Source: Desulfobacter latus (lineage in GTDB: Bacteria > Desulfobacterota > Desulfobacteria > Desulfobacterales > Desulfobacteraceae). Taken from it: a stretch of DNA of 33,957 nt. Positions 1 to 6,789 of the stretch are shown in pieces (position 1 is the first letter of the stretch; each line of letters starts with the position of its first letter). Location: contig NZ_JACADJ010000044.1 of the NCBI RefSeq assembly GCF_013389365.1, positions 1-33,957 on the forward strand, in the 5' to 3' direction. The position numbers were made by a program, and so were the translations under genes. Under the pieces are notes generated by a model. It did no database searches and had not been told where the DNA came from. It worked only from the letters and a program-made list of their open reading frames with translations.

Positions 1-170
1 TAATATTACCAGGGTGCCTATATATTCCTTTAGAACGAAAGCCCGAAGGCTCTCAAGGCTAATCAACAGGACTTGCAACCGAAGTCACAAGCCCACCGAT
101 CACCAAAGGTGTCGGTGGGTAGTTGACGCAACACTGGAATCCCCTAGGCTTAAATTAGCGCCCTTTGGGC
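1..170 (+). mobile_element. Possible decayed right end of an IS200/IS605-type element (TnpB guide-RNA-like region)
   Basis: No coding frame here resembles a known protein. Seen: a hairpin with arms CCCACCGA and TCGGTGGG around 101-118, an inner CACC...GGTG pair, then GTAGTTGAC, then GGAATCCCC near 137, then a CGCCC/GGGCG hairpin near 160-172. From memory, a 3'-terminal GAATCCCC followed by a short GC hairpin is typical of IS605/IS1341 right ends, where the RNA guide of TnpB is encoded. Any tnpB would lie left of the window. The element appears degraded, with an A/T-rich interruption after GAATCCCC. It could instead be an unrelated structured RNA or chance hairpins. Confidence 0.33.
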
Positions 171-172
171 GG

Positions 173-242
173 GGTGTTGGGTGTTGGGTGTTGGGTGTTG
201 GGTGTTGGGTACTGGGTACTGGGTACTGGGTACTGGGTGCTG
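173..242. repeat. Ten tandem G-rich heptanucleotides
   Basis: Ten perfect 7-nt units occupy 173-242: five GGTGTTG, then four GGTACTG, then one GGTGCTG. Each junction forms a GGG triplet separated by four bases, so the plus strand meets the G-quadruplex consensus many times over. The tract is followed by GAAATTCC. A shorter tract of the same family, GGTGCTG read on the minus strand, lies at 22434-22459 and is likewise next to GGAAATTCC. The block order of variants points to slippage expansion from different founder units. Confidence 0.9.
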
Positions 243-288
243 GAAATTCCTATACGCTTAAATTATTTCGGACTCGTTTCTTAATCTA

Positions 289-2379
289 CTACTGGGACTT
301 CAGGGCGTTGAGGCGGAGCGTTAAGGGGCGGTCCTCTTCCATCTCCTTGGAAACCCCGATGGCCCCTGGATTCCTGAACCGGTCAGGACATGCACAGGCC
401 GCCACCCAGTCCTCCCTGATCGCCTGAAAAACCTTAAAGGCATTGGATTCCAGATCAACAATGCTTTTTTCCATGACCAGTTCCAGGCGTCCTTTGCGTT
501 CCTCAAGGTGCATAAGCCGGGCAATGGGTATACCGGCCGGCTGCCACTGGTCAAATTCCTTTTCCAGATTGATAATGGCCGCCATTTGACCTGTGGCACC
601 GCCTGCAATCAGGTGAAAGGCCGTAAGTCCTAGATTGTACGCATAACAACAGTCAAAATAGGTTGGATCGGTGCCCCGACCGTCATATCCGTAAAAATGG
701 GGCTGGGTTTTAAATTCGGCTTGGGACTTTCTAAATATATTTATAAAAATCTCCGGGGTCTCTTCTTCAGAATCCAGCATACCTGCGTTAACCAGGGCAT
801 GCCTCAGGGTTTTAAGGGAGATGATATCCGGTTTGACCAGCACGTATTTATCCTGGGGGTTTTTAAACAATGCCGGGGCAAACAGGTCCGGATCCATGCC
901 CGCATCATGCATGAGTGACACATAATCATCCCGAAGAATACCAACCTTGTAGCGTCCCTGCTCCCGAAGCACATCCAGATACTCTTTAACCATGTCCATG
1001 ATGATCTTCTCGGTTTTAACCTGGGAAAACTGGAAATTGCCGTGAAAATCCCTTTCTACCAAAAGCCCTTCCCTGAAAAACCTGGGCAGCTGATTGAACA
1101 GCTCATCATCCCGGATATTCCATATGGGAAACCGGCCCTTGTCCATCATCCCCTGGGATATCCTGCGCAGATAGTCCAGTTTTTCGTTCAGGGTGGGAAA
1201 TGTCCTGTGGAAATCTATGTCATGAATTCTATTATAATCTGCAATGATTTTATTGAGTTTTGTGATGAAAACCTGAATTTCATTGATAAACTCCAGAATG
1301 CCTTCCGGGATGATCATCACGCCGTAATTTTTGCCGAATGCGGCCCGCCGGACAATAATATCACAAATCACCCGGGACAAATGGCGCAGGGTCATCCCAT
1401 AGGCGTTATAATCCATCTGTTCGCCCTTTTCCCGGGCCTTTGCCAGACGATCCTGGTCTACATAGTCTGCTAATTCCTCACCAATCAAAGCGATATTCAC
1501 ATGGGTCTGAAGCGCGGTCTCCAGCGTCAGATGGCTTGCCACCCGGCCCATGACCTTGCACACATGCCAGTATTTAATGTCGGAGCTGCCGTCATTGGCC
1601 AGATTGGAAATGTTTTGTGCAAAGGCCCGGGCCGCAGAATGAAAGCCAAAGGAGGTGGCGCACAATACCTTGCCGGTTTCTGTTTTTACCTGGATATCGC
1701 CGTCAATGGTTTTAGGTATACCAATGACCTTGATCCCTGAGGATTTAAAGTGCTGGGCTAAAAAGGCGGCGTTGGTATTGGAATCATCCCCGCCGATAAT
1801 CACCAATGCATCCAGCTTCAATCCCTTGCATACAGTCAGGGCCAACTCCATTTTGCTGCCGGAATCAATTTTGGTCCGCCCGGTTTTAATCATGTTAAAA
1901 CCGCCCATGTTCCGGTGGGTGTCCACCAGTTCTGCGGTGATTTCAATATACCGGTTTTCAAGCAGCCCTTCGGGCCCTTTAATGAACCCGAACATCTTTG
2001 ACGCGCTGTTAAACCGTTTCATCTCATCAAAAAGGCCGGCAATGACATTGTGACCTCCCGGGGCCGGCCCGCCGGAAAAAACCACACCGATGTGTCGCGG
2101 CTTTGAAAATTGAGCCTTTGCCTTTTCATCGGGATCAGCATCTATAATCACTTGCTGTACCGGGTTATTGATAATTCCGGGCAGCATACGTTCCGCTTCG
2201 GTATTTTTTAAAAACCGATATTCCTTTAATGCCTCAAGAGATGTCTGTGATGCATTAAAAATATCTATTTTTTCAGGGGAAAACCGTCTTCGTGCCAGAT
2301 TTTCCCTGCTCTCCTCATTCATGGTTTGAAGGGCTTGGGCCCTCACGTCAGAGGGCGTTTTCAGGGGACTATCTTCCAT
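289..2379 (-). CDS. pfp: Pyrophosphate-dependent phosphofructokinase (diphosphate-fructose-6-phosphate 1-phosphotransferase), long type
   Basis: This cytosolic enzyme reversibly phosphorylates fructose 6-phosphate with PPi instead of ATP, giving a glycolytic/gluconeogenic step that saves ATP. Motifs (numbered from the upstream GTG at 2385): GGPAPGGHN at 105-113 for the phosphate loop, GGDDS at 198-202, PKTIDGD at 224-230, KVMGR further on, and a PEG motif in the sugar-binding part. In this superfamily Asp in GGDDS, where ATP enzymes have Gly, marks PPi use. At about 696 residues it belongs to the long clade that includes the plant enzymes. I choose ATG 2379 because GGAG lies five bases upstream; GTG 2385 abuts that site. 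It begins 23 bp after the diguanylate cyclase stop, so the two are probably co-transcribed. Confidence in the family is high. Confidence 0.93.
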   Translation of the reverse strand: MEDSPLKTPSDVRAQALQTMNEESRENLARRRFSPEKIDIFNASQTSLEALKEYRFLKNTEAERMLPGIINNPVQQVIIDADPDEKAKAQFSKPRHIGVVFSGGPAPGGHNVIAGLFDEMKRFNSASKMFGFIKGPEGLLENRYIEITAELVDTHRNMGGFNMIKTGRTKIDSGSKMELALTVCKGLKLDALVIIGGDDSNTNAAFLAQHFKSSGIKVIGIPKTIDGDIQVKTETGKVLCATSFGFHSAARAFAQNISNLANDGSSDIKYWHVCKVMGRVASHLTLETALQTHVNIALIGEELADYVDQDRLAKAREKGEQMDYNAYGMTLRHLSRVICDIIVRRAAFGKNYGVMIIPEGILEFINEIQVFITKLNKIIADYNRIHDIDFHRTFPTLNEKLDYLRRISQGMMDKGRFPIWNIRDDELFNQLPRFFREGLLVERDFHGNFQFSQVKTEKIIMDMVKEYLDVLREQGRYKVGILRDDYVSLMHDAGMDPDLFAPALFKNPQDKYVLVKPDIISLKTLRHALVNAGMLDSEEETPEIFINIFRKSQAEFKTQPHFYGYDGRGTDPTYFDCCYAYNLGLTAFHLIAGGATGQMAAIINLEKEFDQWQPAGIPIARLMHLEERKGRLELVMEKSIVDLESNAFKVFQAIREDWVAACACPDRFRNPGAIGVSKEMEEDRPLTLRLNALKSQ

Positions 2380-2402
2380 TATCACTCCAAAATATTTTTT
2401 AC

Positions 2403-3818
2403 TTACTGTGTTATAACCTGATTTCGACCATTTTCCTTTGCCTTGTACACAGCCATATCCGCCCGTCCAAATAAATCCATTGGAGACGTATCACCGTCTT
2501 TAATGCAGGAAACGCCAATGCTGACCGTAAGCCTGACATTCTCCTTTTTATACAGGAATTCAATTTTTTCTATGGTCCGGCGGATTTTCTCCGCAACCTT
2601 CATTGCGCTTTTTGTATCTGTCTCCGGCATGATGACGACAAACTCTTCGCCGCCATACCGGGCAAGCATATCATTTTTTCTTAATAAAGGCTGGGTTCGT
2701 TTAATAATTTCCTGCAGGCACCGGTCACCAATGGCGTGTCCATAGGTATCATTAATATTTTTAAACTTATCCACGTCAATGAGCAGAAGGGAAAAAATAG
2801 TTTTATACCGAAGAAACCGATCCATCTCTTCTTGAATTTTCTTGTCATAGGCCCTGCGGTTTTTGGCACTGGTCAGCTGGTCCTCATTGAGTTTTTTCTC
2901 CAGCTCTTCGGAGTATTTTGTGGCAGAGTGCAACTCCTGCTTAAGTCTGGCAAACCCGGAGGTAAAGGAGTTCTTGCTTTTTTCAGCCAAGCGGCTGATG
3001 GCCTGGTCCACTTTCTGCTTTTTTTCCAATGCCTTTTCAATGGACGAAAGACCCGTAGAAATCTTTGCCCGTAAATCATCTATGCTTTCAGCCGCATCAA
3101 ATGAATCTTTGATCCCGGCCATTTCGTCATTTAAGATGGATTCCAATCCCTGATTTGAAGAAAGCAACGAGTTTGTCTGTTCATAGGAAGAGACCAGTTT
3201 CTTTTCAATTTCAAAAATCCTTGACACGATATCTCGAATAAACGCATTAACCTTTTCCCGATCCTGGCTGGTTTCTGTAATATAATTGAAAATAAGGGAA
3301 AAAATATTTTCCCGAACCCCCTCAAAATCTTGTATCTCTTCTATCTTAAGCAGATTTGAGGTAATGGATTCCAATTTCTGGGTATATTTTTGATCAAGGA
3401 TGGATTTCAGTTGATTCACCACATCCTGGTAACTCTGCCTGAGATTTTCAAGCATCTGATCTTCGGATGAATTCTTTCGAAAATAGGAAAGAAAGCCTTT
3501 TTTTGGGGGGGCAGCAACAGGGCTGACATCTTCATGGATCATAGCCGTTTTAATCTGACCGAAAATATATTCGATCTTAACCGGGGAAGCCTTTTTCCGC
3601 ATGGCCGTCGCCAGCTGGATACAGGCCTTGCCAAATGCCGTACTGTCTTGGGAAAGTGCATCTAAAATAATGGGAAAATACCTTCTGTAAAGGCTATCAA
3701 TATTTTCATACTGCGCCTCCACGGTATCCAGTTCCTTGAGCAAATGATCCTTCTGGGATCTCAATTTAATTATTTCAGCTTGTAATTGCTCTGTTTTATC
3801 ATTACGTTGTTCGACCAT
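2403..3818 (-). CDS. Soluble coiled-coil GGDEF diguanylate cyclase
   Basis: Predicted to make cyclic di-GMP from two GTP. The GGDEF domain covers about residues 305-471. It has the metal-binding DVDKFKNINDTYGHAIGD segment (348-365), the active-site GGEEF (389-393) and the inhibitory-site RKND (380-383) exactly five residues before it, so it should be both active and product-inhibited. The first 300 residues are charged and helical with coiled-coil character (1-45 and 255-315) and contain no membrane segment or recognisable PAS/GAF/REC domain, so it is probably cytoplasmic with an input I cannot name. The catalytic signature NRRAYD at 320-325 is normal. It sits immediately upstream of pfp with a 23-bp gap, and transcription probably starts in the 211-bp divergent space shared with ftsY. 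Confidence 0.9.
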   Translation of the reverse strand: MVEQRNDKTEQLQAEIIKLRSQKDHLLKELDTVEAQYENIDSLYRRYFPIILDALSQDSTAFGKACIQLATAMRKKASPVKIEYIFGQIKTAMIHEDVSPVAAPPKKGFLSYFRKNSSEDQMLENLRQSYQDVVNQLKSILDQKYTQKLESITSNLLKIEEIQDFEGVRENIFSLIFNYITETSQDREKVNAFIRDIVSRIFEIEKKLVSSYEQTNSLLSSNQGLESILNDEMAGIKDSFDAAESIDDLRAKISTGLSSIEKALEKKQKVDQAISRLAEKSKNSFTSGFARLKQELHSATKYSEELEKKLNEDQLTSAKNRRAYDKKIQEEMDRFLRYKTIFSLLLIDVDKFKNINDTYGHAIGDRCLQEIIKRTQPLLRKNDMLARYGGEEFVVIMPETDTKSAMKVAEKIRRTIEKIEFLYKKENVRLTVSIGVSCIKDGDTSPMDLFGRADMAVYKAKENGRNQVITQ

Positions 3819-4029
3819 AATGTATCCCCAAGTTTAAACGACTTGTAATGGTTGATTACTTTTAACCAGTGAGACAACGAAAGTAAAGTATTTTAACAGC
3901 CCTAAGGCTTGATTGCGACTGCTAAAAATTGTAAAAAACAGCACATATTAACCTGGTATCCGATTGCCAAACCAGGACTAAAATTAGCAGATTAAGGCAT
4001 ATAATCAAATATAAAGAGGAGATAAAAGG

Positions 4030-5292
4030 GTGGTGTTCAGCTTTTTTAAGAAAAAAAAAACAACTGAGACTGAATTCGTTTCAGAAGAAAATATACCCGA
4101 GGAAGAATCAATTTCACCGGAATCTTGTTTGCAAGCAGACTTAAAATCAGACGTAGAACCGGACTTACAGTCAGATGAACCTAAGGCGGCAAATGAATTT
4201 GTCGAGGAAAAACCGGTCTCGCCCGAAGAACCGGTGATGGAGCTTAAATCGGCCATAGATCAGACCCCTGAACCGGACATAGAGCCGGAGCCAGTCCAGG
4301 AATCCGATACAGAGCAGGAACCGGCGCAGACTGAAGAAACGGTTATCCAGGAACAGGTTCAGGAAAAGCCTGCAATCCAAGAGGGCACAGGGCTGATCTC
4401 AAAACTTAAATCAGGTCTGGCCAAAACCCGAACTGTTTTGAATACGGATGTCACAGAACTGTTCTCCCCGGCCAAAGCCATAGATGACGATCTGTTTGAA
4501 GAGCTCGAAGACCGTCTGGTCTCCTCTGATCTTGGCATTGATATCACTATGGACATCATGGCGCGAATCAAGAAAAAAAGCCGGGGGCTGGCCACGGGAG
4601 ATGAACTTCGCCAGGTGCTGAAAGATGAATTATACACGCTTTTTCATGAACCCGCCCCCCCTGCCCCATCCGGCCCCAAGCCCTATGTCATCATGATGGT
4701 GGGTGTCAATGGGACCGGCAAAACAACCACGCTTGGCAAACTGGCCATGAAATATAAGGCCGAAGGCAAAAAGGTCTTGATTGCAGCAGCCGACACGTTC
4801 AGGGCCGCCGCCATTGAGCAGGTTGAAATCTGGGCCCGGCGGGCCGGTGCAGACATTGTCCGGCACAAAGAAGGGGCGGACCCGGCCGCTGTTGCTTACG
4901 ATGCCGTTGAAGCAGCCATGGCACGGGACGTTGATGTGGTGCTCATTGACACGGCGGGCAGGCTGCACACCCAGAAAAATCTCATGGAGGAATTAAAAAA
5001 GATCAAGCGCTCCGTGGATAAAAAATACAAGGGGGCACCCCATGATGTAATGATGGTCATTGACGCCACCACCGGCCAGAATGCCTTGTCCCAGACAGAT
5101 ATTTTCAACCAAGCCGTGGGACTTACCCAGATGAGTGTCACCAAACTGGACGGCACGGCAAAAGGCGGAATTGTGGCGGCAGTCTCATCCACCATGAAGT
5201 TGCCCATTGCCTACATCGGTGTGGGTGAGGCCATAGACGATCTGCAGGAGTTTGATGCAAAATGCTTTATCGATGCGCTGTTCGATGACTGA
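4030..5292 (+). CDS. ftsY: Signal recognition particle receptor FtsY
   Basis: FtsY is the membrane-associated GTPase that docks the SRP-ribosome complex at the translocon. The first 120 residues form the acidic A domain, rich in Glu-Pro-Asp and variable in the family. The N domain begins near 125 and the G domain carries GVNGTGKTT (225-233), DTFRAAA (255-261), DTAGR (307-311), TKLDGTAKGG (371-380) and GVGE (397-400). The length of 420 is normal for a long-A-domain FtsY. Start: GTG 4030 or the adjacent GTG 4033, with AGAGGAG a few bases upstream; no nearby ATG fits. A TATAAT hexamer at 4000-4005 may be part of its promoter, but no good -35 box is visible. The stop lies only 8 bp from the convergent E1-like gene. 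Confidence 0.96.
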   Translation: MVFSFFKKKKTTETEFVSEENIPEEESISPESCLQADLKSDVEPDLQSDEPKAANEFVEEKPVSPEEPVMELKSAIDQTPEPDIEPEPVQESDTEQEPAQTEETVIQEQVQEKPAIQEGTGLISKLKSGLAKTRTVLNTDVTELFSPAKAIDDDLFEELEDRLVSSDLGIDITMDIMARIKKKSRGLATGDELRQVLKDELYTLFHEPAPPAPSGPKPYVIMMVGVNGTGKTTTLGKLAMKYKAEGKKVLIAAADTFRAAAIEQVEIWARRAGADIVRHKEGADPAAVAYDAVEAAMARDVDVVLIDTAGRLHTQKNLMEELKKIKRSVDKKYKGAPHDVMMVIDATTGQNALSQTDIFNQAVGLTQMSVTKLDGTAKGGIVAAVSSTMKLPIAYIGVGEAIDDLQEFDAKCFIDALFDD

Positions 5293-5300
5293 TTCGTCAA

Positions 5301-6107
5301 CTATAGTTCAAAAAGATCCAGGGATGGCTTCTCCATATCCGCATAGATCATCCGGCTGTCTCCGGCCTGATTTTTTCCTAAAAGAAGATTAAGGACTGCC
5401 ATCATCTGAAACGACGCAATAAGCGCCGGAGACAAAACCGGCGTACCTAATTGGTGTTCAGCTGAACACGCGTCTTCCTGACCGCCATAAAGCATTTCCA
5501 TGCGCCCATCCAAGGGGTGGATGACCATCACACGCCCCCCGAATCCGGCAACGGTCCCATGCACCAGGGGTAAACGGCATTTGCCGGCAATGGCAGCCAA
5601 GGTCAGTCTGTCACCTGGCGTATCAAGGGCATCAACAATCACCTGAACATCTGCAAACAGGGCATCCTGATTCTGATCCGTCACCGCAATCCGATGAGCC
5701 GTAATCTGTACGGCAGGATTGATCAAGCGGCAGCATTCCTGCATCACCTCGACTTTAGGATTGCCCAGGCTATTTTGGTCCGCAAATATCTGACGGTTGA
5801 GATTGGTCTCATCAAAAGAATCCGGGTCAAAAATGTGTAACGCGCCGACGCCCAGGCGGCAGAGCCCTTCTATGATACGCCCCCCGAGGCCCCCTGCCCC
5901 GACCACGGCCACTCGGGACTTTTGCAGGCTTATCTGCTGCGTTAAAGAGATGGAAGGCATGTTGCGAAGATAACGCAAAGGCAGAATGCCCTTTTCCATG
6001 CTTTGCAGATACATCTGATGCAGCGAAACGTTCAAGATACCAGCCAGTTCCAGAAGGTCCTGGTCACAAATAAACGCGGCAGCTTTTTCCCCGGCAGTCC
6101 TTTTCAA
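5301..6107 (-). CDS. E1-like adenylyltransferase of the MoeB/ThiF/HesA family
   Basis: Predicted to adenylate the C-terminal glycine of a ubiquitin-like sulfur carrier, as MoeB does for MoaD. Seen: the nucleotide-binding GAGGLGG (70-76), the acidic DPDSFDETNLNRQ segment (94-106) typical of the Mg-ATP site, DALDTPGDR (159-167), and PLVHGTVAGFGGRV (180-193). The paired CxxC zinc motifs of MoeB are absent, so it is a non-zinc variant. The only start in frame after the previous gene's stop is TTG 6107, with AGGG about seven bases upstream. It lies directly after the MoaD-like gene, in the same reading frame, with 12 codons between stop and start. Its partners are most likely the two ubiquitin-like proteins encoded next to aor, so a role in tungsten/molybdopterin supply to AOR is inferred. 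Confidence 0.85.
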   Translation of the reverse strand: MKRTAGEKAAAFICDQDLLELAGILNVSLHQMYLQSMEKGILPLRYLRNMPSISLTQQISLQKSRVAVVGAGGLGGRIIEGLCRLGVGALHIFDPDSFDETNLNRQIFADQNSLGNPKVEVMQECCRLINPAVQITAHRIAVTDQNQDALFADVQVIVDALDTPGDRLTLAAIAGKCRLPLVHGTVAGFGGRVMVIHPLDGRMEMLYGGQEDACSAEHQLGTPVLSPALIASFQMMAVLNLLLGKNQAGDSRMIYADMEKPSLDLFEL

Positions 6108-6143
6108 TTCGTGCCCTGGATTCCAGAGAATGACCCTTTGGCA

Positions 6144-6383
6144 TCATCCACCCCCAATGGGGGGAAAAATCCCCACACGATCTTTGTCTTTGAGAGAAGA
6201 ATCCAGAGACGCGCCTATCCCATTTAAAAACACCAGTTTGATCTCCTGTTCAGGAACACCTAACCGCAGGACTGCATCCCGTATAGTGGCCGGCCCCTCA
6301 AGATTGAGACAGCCCTCAGAATCCATATCCCCATGGTCGGCATAGGCAGCGAGTGAGGCAAACAGTCTGACTTCTATTTTCAT
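6144..6383 (-). CDS. MoaD/ThiS-family sulfur carrier ending in Gly-Gly-Gly
   Basis: A 79-residue beta-grasp protein. It starts MKIEVRLFASLA, as MoaD proteins commonly do, has the central LVFLNG strand near 50-55 and ends DRVGIFPPIGGG, matching the MoaD consensus in which a free terminal Gly-Gly is adenylated and converted to thiocarboxylate. Expected role: sulfur donor for the pterin dithiolene, or for another sulfur transfer, together with the E1-like gene just downstream. Its ATG overlaps the stop of the preceding ubiquitin-like gene (ATGA overlap at 6380-6383), so the two are translationally coupled. Dedicated MoaD-like genes beside AOR genes are known in anaerobes. Whether this one serves only AOR cannot be told from sequence. 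Confidence 0.88.
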   Translation of the reverse strand: MKIEVRLFASLAAYADHGDMDSEGCLNLEGPATIRDAVLRLGVPEQEIKLVFLNGIGASLDSSLKDKDRVGIFPPIGGG

Positions 6384-6697
6384 TTGGTGAGGTCTTTCTT
6401 TTTGTCCGATTTTTTACCTGGGGAAGAAACAAGCCCCAGAAGAAGCCGGTATGGTCCGGGGGTACCGGGCGGCAGGGCCGCAATCCGGTCGCCGTCATGG
6501 AGCGGGGTCTCAAAGGGAGCAATCTTGCCGTTAACAAACACCCCTTCAATATCCTGGGGCGCTATTCCCAGATCATCTAAAATATCTTTTACGCGTTGAC
6601 CGTCCTTTAAATCAAGCACGGCATTTACACAAGGAATATCTTGTGCTTTTAGTTTTTTCTGTAGAAATGAAAACGCATTAAAAAGTACACTGCCCAT
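6380..6697 (-). CDS. Second ubiquitin-like (MoaD/ThiS fold) protein with C-terminal extension
   Basis: About 105 residues. The GVFVNGKIAPF strand and the DGDRIAALPPGTPGPYR segment match the MoaD/ThiS beta-grasp core, but there is no terminal Gly-Gly: after PPGTPGPYR it continues for about 25 residues into a Lys-rich tail ending KKKDLTK. I chose ATG 6697, which has AGGTGG ten bases upstream; a GTG at 6712 in the same frame would sit on that site. It lies between aor and the MoaD-like gene and overlaps the latter by 4 bp. Proteins of this shape near aor genes are familiar to me, but their function is not established. It could be a structural partner or assembly factor rather than a sulfur carrier. 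Confidence 0.75.
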   Translation of the reverse strand: MGSVLFNAFSFLQKKLKAQDIPCVNAVLDLKDGQRVKDILDDLGIAPQDIEGVFVNGKIAPFETPLHDGDRIAALPPGTPGPYRLLLGLVSSPGKKSDKKKDLTK

Positions 6698-6717
6698 ATG
6701 AGTTACAACCACCTAAA

Positions 6718-6732
6718 GCTTGATCATCGAGT
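6718..6732. promoter_or_regulatory. 15-bp palindrome, copy 1 (operator-like)
   Basis: GCTTGATCATCGAGT has 7-1-7 symmetry with two imperfect positions. It lies 20 bp upstream of the second ubiquitin-like gene and just after the aor terminator hairpin. It shares the consensus ACTYGATSATCRAGT with 20806-20820 and 33514-33528. Confidence 0.45.
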
Positions 6733-6733
6733 G

Positions 6734-6775
6734 AAATAAAAACCGGGGCAATTGGCACGCCACTGCCCCGGAAAA
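6734..6775 (-). terminator. Rho-independent terminator or attenuator after aor
   Basis: On the minus strand an 8-bp perfect stem (CCGGGGCA, 6764-6771 with 6743-6750) and a 13-nt loop are followed by TTTTTATTT. It sits between aor and its accessory genes, so it probably lowers rather than abolishes read-through. An A-run on the other flank makes it weakly bidirectional. Confidence 0.75.
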
Positions 6776-6789
6776 ACAGTTAAAATCAA

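Noticed and set aside
173-242. Heptad repeats as a CRISPR array
   Set aside because: Units are 7 nt and contiguous with no spacers.
14-427. Plus-strand open frame of 137 codons across the heptad repeat
   Set aside because: It runs through the repeat and over the 3' end of pfp, and its sequence shows no family pattern.
6100-6150. UGA as a selenocysteine codon joining the MoaD-like and E1-like genes
   Set aside because: The short stem after the UGA (CTGG-AAT-CCAG) lacks the loop bases expected of a bacterial SECIS, and a normal MoaD ending in Gly-Gly is formed at the UGA.
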